The translations under genes were made by a program, and so were the position numbers. The notes under the pieces were generated by a model. It had not been told where the DNA came from. It saw nothing but the letters and a program-made list of their open reading frames with translations, and ran no database searches. From the NCBI GenBank assembly GCA_963721005.1, contig CAVRHR010000007.1, positions 682,001-746,000 on the forward strand: DNA of 64,000 nt. The letters are read 5' to 3'. Origin of the DNA: VAZQ01 sp963721005 (GTDB lineage Bacteria > Pseudomonadota > Alphaproteobacteria > Rhizobiales > Xanthobacteraceae). This document shows positions 53,743-63,783 of this stretch, one piece after another; the first letter of the stretch is position 1; the number at the start of each line of letters is the position of its first letter.

Positions 53743-54129
53743 ATGGCCAAGATTCGTCATATCGTATTCCACAGCACCGACGTCGAGCGGCTGGCGAAAT
53801 TCTATGTCGAGGTGATGGGATTGAAGATCGTGCACCGGGCCAAGAACGGCGGCATCTCGCTCACCGACGGCTACATGAACCTGTCGATCCACACCAACAA
53901 GATGGACGGCAAGCCGTCCGGATTCAATCATTTCGGCTTCGTGGTGGACGACAACGAGGCGGTGGTCGAGCGTTGCGAGGAGCTCGGCTATCGGCCGCCG
54001 CAACGGCGACCGGGCGACCGCCACTATGCGGAATTCCGGGCGATCGATCCGGACGGCAACAATTTCGACGTTTCCGAGAACGGCTATGAGGAAGTGCGCC
54101 CCGAGGCCGCCAAGGCCGAGGCGCAGTAG
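53743..54129 (+). CDS. Glyoxalase/VOC-family protein
   Basis: 128 residues, one VOC module of paired beta-alpha-beta-beta-beta motifs: IRHIVFHSTDVERLAKFYVE (first metal His/strand), GFNHFGFVVDDNEAVVERCE (His) and YAEFRAIDPDGNNFDVSE (Glu/Asp region). Such proteins are metal-dependent lyases, epimerases or dioxygenases. A very strong GGAGGA site precedes ATG 53743. It is followed 59 bp later by a Bug protein gene on the same strand, so it may process the compound that protein captures. Confidence 0.92.
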   Translation: MAKIRHIVFHSTDVERLAKFYVEVMGLKIVHRAKNGGISLTDGYMNLSIHTNKMDGKPSGFNHFGFVVDDNEAVVERCEELGYRPPQRRPGDRHYAEFRAIDPDGNNFDVSENGYEEVRPEAAKAEAQ

Positions 54130-54188
54130 CGGGCGGCGATGAAAGCGTGCGCCCGACGGCGCAGCAATGCAGCAATGGTGAGGATGCG

Positions 54189-55169
54189 ATGCACATGAAA
54201 CTCCGCGTGGCGGCGCTGATCGCCGGGCTCGTTGCGGCTCTGGGGCTGCCCCCCGCACTATCGCTGGCGCAGGCGCAGGCCTGGCCGCAGCGGCCGGTGC
54301 GGTTCATCGTCACGCTCGGCCCCGGTTCCGGCGTGGATATCGGGGCACGCCTGGTGGCCGACCGGCTGCCGGCGCGCTGGGGCAAGCCGGTGGTGGTGGA
54401 GAACCGCCCGGGCGCCGACGGGCTGGTGGCGATCCAGGCCTTCGTCAACGCCGCCGACGACCACACCCTGCTGTTCACGCCGGCCGGCTCGTTCACGGTG
54501 CATCCGCTGCAATATTCCAAGCTGCCCTATGTGCCCGAGGACCTGGTGCCGATCGCGCGCGTGTCCAACACCATCCTGGCCATCGCGGTACCGACATCGT
54601 TCAACATCGGCTCGCTGGGCGAGTTCGTGAAATATGCCCGCGCCGAGGCCGGCAAGCTCAATGCCGCGGTGGTGTCCGGCATCACCGAGTTCACCTTCGA
54701 TTATTTCGTGAAGACCGCGGGCCTGAGCATCGCCAAGGTGCCGTACCGCGACATCGTGCAGGCCGCCACCGACCTGTCCGAGGGCCGCCTGCAGGTGATG
54801 ATGTCGTCCTACGCCATCCTGCAGCCGCTGGTGCAGGCGGGCCGCTTGAAGGTGCTGGCTGTCAACGGTCATGAGCGCACCGCACTGCTGCCCGGCATCC
54901 CGACCGCCCGCGAAAGCGGCTTTCCGGCGCTGGAGGTGGAGGGCCTGGTCGGACTCTTGGGACCGCGCGGCATCACCAACGAGGTGCGCCAGCGGATCGC
55001 TGCCGATGTGGTGGCGGTCGCCGGCGATCCCGCCATCGCGGAGCGGCTGGCCGGCACCGCCCAGGTCGCCAATCCGGGCGGCCCGGCCGAGTTCGCCGCC
55101 GCCATTGATCAGCAGCGCGCCCAGATCGTCACGATTGCGCAAGCGCTCGGACCCATCCCCAAGCAATAG
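54189..55169 (+). CDS. Bug/TctC-type periplasmic binding protein
   Basis: 326 residues, intact. Signal (ALIAGLVAALGLPPALSLAQ), then WPQRPVRFIVTLGPGSGVDI, NRPGADGLVAIQAFVNA, KLNAAVVSGITEFTFDYFVK, KVPYRDIVQAATDLSEGRLQ and PTARESGFPALEVEGLVGLL. More distant from the other Bug proteins here (VDIGARLVA replaces the NDxxAR motif). ATG 54189 begins MHMK; the second Met is an alternative. Probably transcribed with the VOC gene. Confidence 0.9.
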   Translation: MHMKLRVAALIAGLVAALGLPPALSLAQAQAWPQRPVRFIVTLGPGSGVDIGARLVADRLPARWGKPVVVENRPGADGLVAIQAFVNAADDHTLLFTPAGSFTVHPLQYSKLPYVPEDLVPIARVSNTILAIAVPTSFNIGSLGEFVKYARAEAGKLNAAVVSGITEFTFDYFVKTAGLSIAKVPYRDIVQAATDLSEGRLQVMMSSYAILQPLVQAGRLKVLAVNGHERTALLPGIPTARESGFPALEVEGLVGLLGPRGITNEVRQRIAADVVAVAGDPAIAERLAGTAQVANPGGPAEFAAAIDQQRAQIVTIAQALGPIPKQ

Positions 55170-55170
55170 G

Positions 55171-55242
55171 AGCATGATCCCGAAAAGCATGCCCTCGCGA
55201 AGGCGAGGGTGGATGCCGGCTTTCGGAAAGGATCATGCTCAA
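55171..55242. repeat. Palindromic intergenic repeat
   Basis: gagcatgatcc at 55171 and ggatcatgctc at 55232 are exact complements; the middle carries a second hairpin (catgccctcgc-gaag-gcgagggtg). It follows the Bug gene and may act as a transcript end or as a dispersed repeat. Confidence 0.7.
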
Positions 55243-55256
55243 TCGAAAAAATCTAA

Positions 55257-55292
55257 ACTTCTGATCCAATTCAATTGAATTGGATCAGAAGT
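55257..55292. repeat. Perfect 36 bp palindrome
   Basis: acttctgatccaattc-aatt-gaattggatcagaagt is its own reverse complement over all 36 bases. It sits 14 bp after the previous repeat, in the gap between two convergent genes. Confidence 0.85.
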
Positions 55293-55359
55293 CCAGGAGC
55301 TCGGCCGCTGGCGGCCGATCACCACATCTGGAAGTCGTGGAGGCGGCGCGCGGAAACCG

Positions 55360-56236
55360 TCAGAACTGGGACGCCAGGTTCTCTAGCCCCATGAGTCGCA
55401 CCATGGTGCGGACCTCCTGCTTCTGCTCCTCGCTGAGAACTCATGATCAGCGGGAAGGCGGCCGACTTCAATCGCTGCACCGGCGCGCTGTTGGGGTCGA
55501 TCTGGGCGCCGCGTACATTGGCGGGCGCGTTGGATGCGAGCTTGCGTCCATCCGGGTGGCCCTGATAGGCGATGTCGCGCAAGGCGGATTCGACCGGCGG
55601 CCACAGCTGGCTTTGATAGGACGAGAGCTTGAGGCGCTCCCTGATGCTGGCGATCTGAGCGCTGTTGAGCAACGCATTGCTCGCGCTCGCTGCGGCTTGG
55701 CTCGCCGGACGGGGCGCTTGAACGGCCCGCTTGGCCGCCGTCGGGGCGGGGAGCTCAGGCCGCCCGACAGGCTCGGCCGGCTGGTCCAGGTCGGGCGCCG
55801 CATAAGCAAGCGCCATCGCGGGAAGGTCGGGGCTGGCGGTGGCCAATTGCGGCGGCAGCGCCGGACGGGCCGCCGCCGGAGCCGGAGCCGACGAACGCGG
55901 GACCGATGAGATCATGGCAGGCGACGGAGCGGCCGCCGAGGCCGGCGGAGACCCATAGGTCGGGAACGGGCTGAACAACAGGCTGGAGGTCTCGGGGCCC
56001 GGCTCGACGCTCGCCAGAACATATCCCCCGCCCGAAGCCGCCGGCGCGCCCGGGTTGGCATCGGCCTGGCGCGAATCACGCGGGAACCGCATGGCCACGA
56101 TTTGAGCCGCCGAAATCTCCGAGGTCTGGACCGGCTCGGCGCCAATGCCTGCCAGTAGACCCGCCAAACCGGCGGCGCCGACAACCGCCAGACACGCCAA
56201 TACCCGCCTGCTCGCCCGTTGCGACAGCCACCCCAT
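55360..56236 (-). CDS. Membrane-anchored protein with a C-terminal LTXXQ/Spy-like segment, one frameshift
   Basis: About 292 residues. An N-terminal helix (VLACLAVVGAAGLAGLLAGI) precedes a long Ala/Pro/Ser-rich linker and a helical C-terminal part: QIASIRERLKLSSYQSQLWP near 200, then LKSAAFPLIMS. After a frame change near 55440 it ends VLSEEQKQEVRTMVRLMGLE and NLASQF. The LSxEQKxEVR pattern and the preceding helix recall Spy/LTXXQ envelope-stress proteins. Function unknown. One shift near the end; an error is likely. Confidence 0.65.
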
Positions 56237-56370
56237 TCCCAATTCCCCGACGATTAAACCGCTCGTTAAGGAACATTCATCGCAAACGGAGTTTAATTAT
56301 GACCTAACCATAATGATGTTGGGGCACTTCGGGGGCCTGGGCAGGTCCAAGCGGCATGCGCCCATACGCA

Positions 56371-56398
56371 AAAGGCCCGGCCGATAGGCCGGGCCTTT
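56371..56398. terminator. Bidirectional terminator between carD and the upstream gene
   Basis: Perfect hairpin aaaggcccggcc-gata-ggccgggccttt, with A and T flanks on both sides, 44 bp after the carD stop. Confidence 0.88.
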
Positions 56399-56441
56399 CA
56401 CGAGGTAAAATGGTATGGATATGCCGCGGTAAGCGGCAGGC

Positions 56442-57011
56442 TCAGGCCGCCTCGTCCTCGACCACCGCCTCGTCCTCGGGCTTGGCCGGGCCACGACGCG
56501 GACCCTTGGCGAGCGCCGCCTCGATCTCCTTGACGGCCTCGGTCTCGGTGATGCGCTGCACCGCCGCGATCTCGCGCGACAGGCGATCGAGCGCGGCCTC
56601 GTACAGCTGGCGCTCGCTGTAGGACTGCTCGGGCTGCGAATCCGAGCGATAGAGGTCGCGCACGACCTCGGCGATCGCCACGATGTCGCCGGAGTTGATC
56701 TTGGCCTCGTATTCCTGCGCCCGGCGCGACCACATGGTGCGCTTGACGCGAGCCCGACCCTTGAGGGTCTCGAGCGCGCGCTTGACGATCGGGGGCTCGG
56801 CGAGCTTGCGCATGCCGACTGAAACGATCTTCGCGGTCGGCACCCGGAGCGTCATCTTGTCCTTGACGAAGTTGATGACGAACAGCTCGAGCTTGGCGCC
56901 CGCCACCTCCTGCTCCTCGATGGCCACGATCTGGCCGACCCCATGGGCCGGATACACGATGAACTCGCTGGTCTTGAAGCCTTGACGTTGGGTCGTCTTC
57001 TTGTTTGTCAT
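56442..57011 (-). CDS. carD: CarD-family transcription factor
   Basis: 189 residues. CarD binds RNA polymerase and stabilises the open complex at rRNA and other promoters. The RNA-polymerase-interaction domain is at about 12-70 (GFKTSEFIVYPAHGVGQIVA, LELFVINFVKDKMTLRVPTA) and the helical DNA-binding domain follows (RRAQEYEAKINSGDIVAIAE, SYSERQLYEAALDRLSREIA). The tail is acidic. ATG 57011 is used; the in-frame extension upstream (Lys/Arg/Pro-rich) is unlikely to be translated. Followed by a terminator. Confidence 0.95.
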   Translation of the reverse strand: MTNKKTTQRQGFKTSEFIVYPAHGVGQIVAIEEQEVAGAKLELFVINFVKDKMTLRVPTAKIVSVGMRKLAEPPIVKRALETLKGRARVKRTMWSRRAQEYEAKINSGDIVAIAEVVRDLYRSDSQPEQSYSERQLYEAALDRLSREIAAVQRITETEAVKEIEAALAKGPRRGPAKPEDEAVVEDEAA

Positions 57012-57484
57012 ACCTGGAACTGCTCCTTCACCGTCCGGCTTGCCTCGACCGAACGATTTGGCCACGGGGGTTCCGCGCGGCGCATTGCTGCGCGGAGGGT
57101 GCGATATCCTCCGGCGAGGGCCGGCCTTCTTGCTCCGCCCGGTCGCCCCGGCGGAACTCTTTTTCGTCCTATGACGCGTTTTTCCTGCCACGGTAGTACG
57201 CGCGTGGATCTCACGCCCCTGTCTGCGGTTCCTCGGAAACCCCCAAAAAAATTATGCTCCCGACGGGGGAGCGGTCATATCTGGGGGTTGGTGCTCATTT
57301 TCTGCATATGTAGCACATTTCTCGCAAAAATCAAAGCTTTACGGCAAAGCAAAAGCGGATTTCTGGCATGCGGATGCCATCAAATTACAGTGCCTGGTTA
57401 ATAACCGGGACCGGGACGGTCACCAGGTTTACACAGGCTGTTGCGCCATTCGAAACCGCATACCCGCGGCGCAACCTGCCGGAA
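57012..57484. other. Intergenic region upstream of carD
   Basis: 473 bp between fdxA and carD. The 57280-57380 stretch is AT-rich (gcacatttctcgcaaaaatc) and probably holds the carD promoter on the minus strand. No gene is supported. Confidence 0.45.
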
Positions 57485-57823
57485 CTAGTCGCCGGTACCC
57501 GGATCAGGCGAAAAATGCTGCTCGAGCTTGTCGGGCACGTCCTCCCAAGCCTTGGCGTCGGCCGGGGCATCCTTCTTGGCGGTGATATTGGGCCAGGTTT
57601 TGGCGAATTCCGCGTTGAGGCTCAGGAGCTTTTCGAGGCCGGGCTCGGTGTCGGGCTTGATCGCCTCGACCGGACATTCCGGCTCGCAGACCCCGCAATC
57701 GATGCACTCGTCGGGATGAATGACGAGCATGTTGGCGCCCTCGTAGAAGCAGTCGACCGGGCACACTTCCACACAGTCCATGTACTTGCACTTGATGCAA
57801 CTTTCGACGACGACGTAAGTCAT
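57485..57823 (-). CDS. fdxA: Seven-iron ferredoxin FdxA
   Basis: 112 residues. Binds one [3Fe-4S] and one [4Fe-4S] cluster. Cysteines at 9, 12, 17, 21 and 25 (ESCIKCKYMDCVEVCPVDCF) and at 40, 43, 46 and 50 (ECIDCGVCEPECP) give the family pattern. The C-terminal 50 residues (LNAEFAKTWPNITAKKDAP) are the usual extension of this ferredoxin type. Electron carrier in the cytoplasm. Lies between the S4 protein and carD on the same strand, a conserved order in Hyphomicrobiales as far as I recall. Confidence 0.96.
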   Translation of the reverse strand: MTYVVVESCIKCKYMDCVEVCPVDCFYEGANMLVIHPDECIDCGVCEPECPVEAIKPDTEPGLEKLLSLNAEFAKTWPNITAKKDAPADAKAWEDVPDKLEQHFSPDPGTGD

Positions 57824-57893
57824 GACCACGCTCTCCGGATGCGGGCCGCTGAGTAGCGCAAGGCCTTTCGCCAGGCAAGGGAGGCGGGCCCTG

Positions 57894-57943
57894 GAGCATC
57901 TTCAGGAAAGGCCCGCCAAGGCGGGTGTCCGGTTTTCAGCTCC
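57894..57943. repeat. Short intergenic inverted repeat
   Basis: ggagc at 57894 and gctcc at 57939 bracket a ggcccgcc-aa-ggcggg hairpin; the flanks agcatcttcagg and ccggttttcagct resemble the repeat at 23964 and 58364. Probably a related but diverged element. Confidence 0.5.
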
Positions 57944-57969
57944 AAGCGCGACAGATGCGAAGTGCCGGG

Positions 57970-58344
57970 TCAAAATTCCTCCTCGCCCTTGAAATGAGCA
58001 ATCGCCCGCCGCTCGCGCTTGGTCGGTCGGCCGGCGCCGGCTGAGCGCAGGCCCGCCGCAACGGCAGCCGGCTTGGGCTCGGGCGCCGGCGTCAAATCCT
58101 CCACCAGGGCGCGCGCGCTTTCGGCCGCGCCGCGGCGCTCGGCAAATCCCGCGACCTTGAGCACCCGCACGGTCCGGTCGAGCGCCACCGTCACCACGTC
58201 GCCCACATGCACCGCGCGGCTGGCCGCGTCGATGCGCTGGCCGTTGACCCGTACATGGCCGGACGCCGCCAGCGCGGCCGCGGCGGCGCGCGTGCGCACC
58301 ACCCGGGCATGCCAAAGCCACTTGTCGATCCGCTGCCGATCCAA
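57970..58344 (-). CDS. S4-domain RNA-binding protein (Hsp15-like)
   Basis: 124 residues from a TTG at 58344. The S4 domain fills residues 1-60: RIDKWLWHARVVRTRAAAAA, LAASGHVRVNGQRIDAASRA and VHVGDVVTVALDRTVRVLKV. The rest is a basic/acidic tail ending KGEEEF. Hsp15 (HslR) binds free 50S subunits carrying stalled nascent chains. No ATG is available in front of the domain. It follows the helicase gene on the same strand across the palindromic repeat. Confidence 0.9.
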   Translation of the reverse strand: MDRQRIDKWLWHARVVRTRAAAAALAASGHVRVNGQRIDAASRAVHVGDVVTVALDRTVRVLKVAGFAERRGAAESARALVEDLTPAPEPKPAAVAAGLRSAGAGRPTKRERRAIAHFKGEEEF

Positions 58345-58363
58345 ATGAACGGGCCTCGTGACA

Positions 58364-58427
58364 AAGCATTTTCAGGAAAAGTGGAAACCGGTTTTCCGTC
58401 CGAAAATGCGACAACGCAAAAATTCTA
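58364..58427. repeat. Palindromic repeat, copy 2
   Basis: Second copy of the element at 23964-24028: aagcattttcaggaaaagtg, then gaaaccggttttccgtccga and gcgacaacgcaaa match with two or three changes. It occupies the whole gap between the helicase stop and the S4 protein start. Confidence 0.82.
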
Positions 58428-61400
58428 GCGCCGCTCCTTGGCGTCGGCCTCGAGCTGCTCCTTGAGCGCCGCGAGCTTGGCAAAGGGCGAGTTCGGATCC
58501 GGCGCCTTGTCGCGGCGGTCCCGGCCCTCACCGCGGCCCTTGAGATATTTGGCCCGCAGCTCCGGATCACGATCGGGCCGATCTTCGCCGCGTCCTGCCC
58601 GCTCCGGGCGTCCGTGGCGCACCGGACGCTCGCCCCGATCGGGACGATTACGATCGGGCCGATTTTGGTCGGGGCGAGCGTCCGGTGGGCGATGCTCGCG
58701 CGCCTGATCGGGGCGATCCTGATCGGAACGCCCGTGCCGATTGCGGCGCGGCCGGCGGTCTTGCCGCGGCTGCGCCGCATCCGCGACCTCTCCGGTGGCG
58801 GGCAGCGTCTCGCCGGCTTGAGCCGCCGCTCCTGCCTCGGCGGCAGCCACGGGCTGCTGGCCGGTACGGTCCGGGCTTTCGCCGCGAACATGTGCGGGCG
58901 TGCGCGCGCGCGGCGGCCGGCGGTGGCGTCGCGGACCTTCTGGCCGGCCCAAACGCCAAACCTCCACGAGTTGCGCTTCGTCGGCCGGTGCATCGGGCGG
59001 GGTTTCGGGGGCGGAAGCAGCCGCTGCCGACGGCTCGTTCGGGGCAGCCGCGGGCGCCTCCGCTGGTGCTGGCGCAGCCTCCGACCCCGTCTCTGCGGCT
59101 GCGGTTGATGCTTCGGCCTCAAGACTAGCCGCAGCCTCGGCCGGCGCAGCAGCGATATCCGGCACCGGGAACGCCACATCGGCCACCGGGCCGGACGCCG
59201 GCGCTTCCATCGGCTCGGCGGCGGGCGGAATCGAATCCGCGGGTTCGGAGCTGGCGACAGCTTCGGCCGTCGGCTCGCTTGTCGGCTCACTCGCCGAAAT
59301 CGACCGCCGCTTCGGTAGCAGCCTCTGTGGCTTCGGCAGCCTCCGTGGCGGCCCCCGGCGCGGCCTCGCTCGCGGCCGGGACCATCACTGATTCGGACGA
59401 TTCGCCCGCCGATGCCTCGGCAGCGGGTGCGGCCGGAGCCACCGGCTTGGGTCGCTTCTCCATCCGATAGCCGAGCGATCGAAGGATGGCGGCGAAGTCC
59501 TCGCCGGCGCAGCCCACCAGCGAGGTCATCCCGACCACCACGGTGAAGCAACCCGAGCCGTCGAAGGCCGCCGCCGGCTTGACACCGGGGGCGCCCTCGC
59601 GCCACCCGAGCGCCGGCCGGATGATGTCGGCCAACCGCTCCAGCATGTCGACCCGCACCGCCCGCTCGCCGCACACCCGGTAGCCGGCGACCCCATAGAG
59701 CGCGTGATCGATCTCCTTGTCGGCCGCGATCGAGGTGCGTCCGCTGGCCGCCAGGCGCTCGATCGATTCGAGCCCGGCGGCGGCGCGCTCGCCCTGCTTG
59801 AGCCCCCACAGCTGGAGTGCGAGCACGCGCGGCGCCGGCTTGAGCAGCGGCGGGATATAGATGTTGTAGGCGCCGAAGCGCACCCCGAACTTGCGCAAGG
59901 TGGCGCGCGCCGGCTGATCGAGCCCTTTGACGTCCTCCGACACCCGGCGGCGGTCGAGCACGCCCAGCGCCTCGACCAGCTGGAACGCGACCCCGCGGGC
60001 GATGCCGGTCACCTCCTCGCTGGCGGCGAGCTGCAACAATGGTCCGAGCAGCTTCTCCACATGCGCCTTGAGCCAGAGATCGAGACGGTTCTGCGCGATC
60101 TCGCGCGGTGCGCCGCTCAGCTGCTCGTCGGCGATCAGGCGCAAACGCGGCTTGAGCACCTCCTCGCCGGCGACGAGCTTGCCCACCGCCTGGCCGAGCC
60201 AGCGGATCGCGCCATCGGCGGCGAGCACGATCTGCTCGTCGCTCGCCTGCGCGAGCTTCGCGGCGCGCGCGTCGATCTCGCCCGCCAGCGCCTTCTGGGC
60301 GGCGCCGGCCAGCGCCTTGGCTTCCGAGCCGGCCGCCGAGGCCGCCGGCGTGAACATGAAGCCGTCGAGCCGGCCGATCACATGGCCTTCGACCACCACC
60401 TCACCGGTCTTGCTGATGTCGGTCTCGAGCGCCGAATTCTCACGCAGGCGCCGCATCAGCACGCTGGTACGGCGATCCACGAACCGCTCGGTCAACCGCT
60501 CGTGCAGCGCATCGGAGAGCCGGTCCTCGACCGCGCGCGCCACCTCCTGCCAATGCTCCGGATCCGCCAGCCAGTCCGGACGGTTGGCCGCGAAGGTCCA
60601 GGTCCGGATATGGGCGATGCGGTTGGAGAGCGTGTCGATGTCGCCATCGGTGTGGTCGGCCTGCGCCACCTGGCCGGCGAACCAGTCGGTCGGCAGCTTG
60701 CCGTCCCGCATCAGGAAGCCGTACAGCGTGACCACCAGCTCGGCATGGGTGGCGGGCGCGCTCTTGCGATAGTCGGGGATCTGGCAAACCTCCCACAACC
60801 GCTCGATGGTCTCGCGCGTGGTCGCAAAGCCGCGCACGTCGTCATCGCGCGCGGCATGCTCGAGCACCAGGATATCCTCGCCGATCGGCGCGCGGCTCAG
60901 GCCGGCTTCCTCCGGCGTCACCGCCAGCGTCGCCTGCAGGGCGCCGAGCGAGGCGAAATCGAGCGCGGTGTTGCGCCATTGCATGACCTTGACCGGCTCG
61001 AAGGAATGGCTCTCGAGCGCCTGGGCGAGCTCGGTCTCGAACGGCGGGCAGCGGCCGGTGGTGCCGAAGGTGCCGTCGCGGGTGGCGCGGCCGGCGCGGC
61101 CGGCGATCTGGGCGAGCTCGGCCGGATTGAGCCTGCGGAACTGATAGCCGTCGAACTTGCGGTCGGACGCGAAGGCGACGTGATCGACATCGAGATTGAG
61201 CCCCATACCGATGGCATCGGTGGCCACCAGGTACTCGACGTCGCCGGACTGATAGAGCGCGACCTGCGCATTGCGGGTGCGCGGGCTGAGCGCCCCCATC
61301 ACCACCGCGGCGCCGCCGCGCTGGCGGCGGATCAATTCGGCGATCGCGTAGACCTCCTCGGCCGAGAACGCGACCACGGCGGAGCGCCGCGGCAGCCGGG

Positions 61401-61917
61401 TGATCTTCTTCTCGCCGGAAAACTCCAGGCGCGACAGCCGCGGCCGGGTGAGCACATGGGCGCCGGGCAGCAACCGCTCGATCATCGGCCGCACCGTCTG
61501 GGCACCCAGCACCAGGGTCTCCTCGCGCCCGCGCCGATTGAGCATGCGGTCGGTGAAGACGTGGCCGCGCTCCAGATCGGCGCCCAGCTGCACCTCGTCG
61601 ATCGCCACGAAGGCGACGTCGAGATCGCGCGGCATCGCCTCCACGGTCGCGACCCAGAAGCGCGGATTGGGCGGCTTGATCTTCTCCTCGCCGGTCACCA
61701 GGGCGACCGCGTCGGCGCCCGCCCGCTCCACAATCTTGTTGTAGACCTCGCGCGCCAACAGCCGCAGCGGCAGCCCGATGATTCCGGAGGAATGGGCCAG
61801 CATGCGCTCGATGGCGAGGTGGGTCTTGCCGGTATTGGTCGGCCCGAGAACGGCGGTGACGCCTGCACCGCGGGCGCGGGAATCGCGGGCAACCGGCGAA
61901 GAGAATGAGATGGGCAT
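58425..61917 (-). CDS. Suv3/MgpS-like DEAD-type helicase, one frameshift near the C-terminus
   Basis: About 1160 residues if the frame change at about 59284 is corrected. The helicase core is near the N-terminus: GPTNTGKTHLAIERM (Walker A, about 25-39), AIDEVQLGAD (motif II DEVQ), SPRTRNAQVALYQSGDVEYL, VATDAIGMGLNLDVDHVAFA and QIAGRAGRATRDG (motif VI). Next comes a long helical middle region, then an Ala/Glu-rich stretch and a tail of RPDRNRPDRGER-type basic repeats ending PFAKLAALKEQLEADAKERR. One extra T after the codons for VDFGE makes the premature TGA; removing it continues as EPTSEPTAEAVASS. Likely an RNA helicase in RNA turnover or ribosome work. Confidence 0.9.
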
Positions 61918-62191
61918 CTTGTATCCGGAGGGCGGAGTAGGCCTTGCGAAAGACCCTTATCCGCCCCTTCTGTACCACAATGCGACGGGTGAGGGAGCTT
62001 GGATTGCGCGGTAGAACGAGTCTGGAACGAATCGCGGCCGAATCAGTGACTCGGCCAGTGTCGGAATTCGTTCACGGCGATATGTCGCGGCTCCCGCGCT
62101 CGGGGCCACCATATCGGGTAACAAGGCTGACGGGCGCGCGCCCATTTCGGCATTCATCCGTTAACGGAGGCATAAGGCCCGGTTTGCCGGG

Positions 62192-63055
62192 TCATTGCAT
62201 CTTGAGATTGGAAGCGGTCGGGAGCGGCGGCCGTGGAATCGAGACGAATTGGTTCGCCTGCATGACCCCCAAGCCGATCGGCGTCGGCACCGAGGCCCGG
62301 TAGGGCACCATCAGCCGTGTGCCCGCGATCGGCGCCAGCCACAACTCCATGTCGCGCTGCGCGACCAGGTATTTGATGGTGGAGCGCTCGGGAACATGCC
62401 CGGCGATCGGAGAGAAATACACCGCGCACACCACCACCGTGCCTTGATAGCCGCGCTCCGACCTCACCTTGTCCAGATGCTTGAACACGAGTTGCAGATC
62501 GTAGCGCATGCGGCCGTCGAACACCGGCAGCGTCCGCTGGCAAGCTTCCGGCACGAACGTGTCGCCGTTGCCCGCGACCCGGATCAGCGATGCGGTCATC
62601 GGATCGAGCACGCCCTTGCGGTTGGCATCGGTGAGCGGCACGCGGTCCGGGTTCGGCATCGTCGGCGGATCGGCGAGGTAGTCCTTCACGGTACCGCCGC
62701 TGAACAGGATCCGCACCTGATCGGCGCGGTTGTCGGCCACGATGGTGGAGGCGTAGGTCGAGGCGACCGGCTGCCCGCCGGAAATGCTGCCATGGGCCGC
62801 GCTGTTGCCCTGGCCGCTGGCGAACACCCGCAACAGGCCGGAGGTCGCGCCGGTCGCGGTCGCGGTGAACTGGTCGTCCTGCACGTCGATGTTCCAGGAG
62901 CCCTTGCCGACCGGAACCCCACCGAGCGTGACCACATAGGCGGCGTCGAGCTTGCCCTGGGCCTGAACGCACCCGCTGCCGGCAGCCGTCAGCATGGCAA
63001 TCAGCACGACGGCGCCCGCCAGCCTGGCCGAGAGAACGCGTGGGCGTGAAGTCAC
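62192..63055 (-). CDS. DUF3108 family periplasmic protein
   Basis: 287 residues from a GTG at 63055. Signal peptide (LAGAVVLIAMLTAAGSGCVQ, possibly a lipobox GSGC), then LDAAYVVTLGGVPVGKGSWN near 36, GNSAAHGSISGGQPVASTYA near 82 and RYDLQLVFKHLDKVRSERGY and DMELWLAPIAGTRLMVPYRA near 250. This is the standard DUF3108 order; the family is thought to be a beta-rich envelope protein of unknown role. Divergent from rpmB. Confidence 0.9.
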   Translation of the reverse strand: MTSRPRVLSARLAGAVVLIAMLTAAGSGCVQAQGKLDAAYVVTLGGVPVGKGSWNIDVQDDQFTATATGATSGLLRVFASGQGNSAAHGSISGGQPVASTYASTIVADNRADQVRILFSGGTVKDYLADPPTMPNPDRVPLTDANRKGVLDPMTASLIRVAGNGDTFVPEACQRTLPVFDGRMRYDLQLVFKHLDKVRSERGYQGTVVVCAVYFSPIAGHVPERSTIKYLVAQRDMELWLAPIAGTRLMVPYRASVPTPIGLGVMQANQFVSIPRPPLPTASNLKMQ

Positions 63056-63487
63056 GAAGCGAGGTCCTTCCGGCGTGGCCTTCTGGGCATCGGAATAACG
63101 GGCACGTAAAACTTTCTGGCGGCAGCTCTGGTGACCCGAGCCAAGGCCATGCCACGCAGTAGTGCCGGCTCTCCCCGTCGAAGCGGAGTGCCGGCCCTCC
63201 CTGGGGTGATGTTCTTGCCGTGTCATCTTGGCTCGATCAAGGCAAAATCCGCGGCCGTCGGGGTTTTGCCCGGGCCGGCCGTCGGCCAGGCCCCGGGTCG
63301 CGCGCTCGTCCGCACCTGCCGGCAGGTGCGGCTTGACGCATTGGCGCCTCATCACTATAGGTCCGCGGTCTCCCACATGGGTCCGCCGGCTTGGAAGGCG
63401 AGAGCGATCGAGACGATAGCGATCGGGACAAGATCAATTCCTTGGGCGCGCGTCGTGCGTAGCCCCGTGAACGAGAGGTCTTCGCCG
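63056..63487. other. Intergenic region between the DUF3108 gene and rpmB
   Basis: 432 bp. It contains the rpmB promoter listed separately and a cacctgcc-ggcaggtg hairpin at about 63312-63328. No gene is supported; longer open frames antisense to the DUF3108 start are Arg/Pro-rich. Confidence 0.55.
63333..63361 (+). promoter_or_regulatory. Sigma-70-type promoter of rpmB
   Basis: TTGACG (63333-63338), a 17 bp spacer and TATAGG (63356-63361), about 125 bp before the rpmB start. The hexamers and spacing are near consensus. Confidence 0.75.
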
Positions 63488-63766
63488 ATGTCGTGGCGAT
63501 GCGAGCTGAGTGGCAAGGGTGCGCAGGTCGGGCACAAGGTAAGCCATTCCAACATCAAGACCAAGCGGCGCTTTTTGCCGAACCTGCTCAACGTCACCAT
63601 GATGTCCGAAGCGCTCGGCCGCTCGGTGCGGCTGCGGGTGTCGGCCCATGCGCTGCGCAGCGTCGACCATCGCGGCGGGCTGGATGCCTATCTGATCAAG
63701 GCCAAGGACACCGAGCTGTCCGAGCGGGCGCTCGACCTCAAGCGGCAGATCAAGAAGAAGCTCTGA
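63488..63766 (+). CDS. rpmB: 50S ribosomal protein L28
   Basis: 92 residues. RCELSGKGAQVGHKVSHSNI (residues 4-23) and KTKRRFLPNLLNVTMMSEAL (24-43) are the L28 signature; the C-terminal half (RVSAHALRSVDHRGGLDAYL) is the alphaproteobacterial form. Part of the large ribosomal subunit. ATG 63488 begins MSWRCEL where most relatives have MxRRCEL. Monocistronic, with its own promoter; tail-to-tail with the CobT-like gene. Confidence 0.97.
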   Translation: MSWRCELSGKGAQVGHKVSHSNIKTKRRFLPNLLNVTMMSEALGRSVRLRVSAHALRSVDHRGGLDAYLIKAKDTELSERALDLKRQIKKKL

Positions 63767-63783
63767 ACGCGCGGCATCCGCCG

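Noticed and set aside
57902..59809. A 635-codon minus-strand open frame over the helicase tail and S4 gene
   Set aside because: It is a shadow frame, Arg/Pro-rich; the helicase tail and the S4 domain in the other frames carry recognisable motifs.
59704..61908. A 734-codon plus-strand open frame antisense to the helicase
   Set aside because: Composition is His/Arg/Gly/Leu-rich as expected for the antisense of GC-rich coding DNA; the minus strand has clear helicase motifs.
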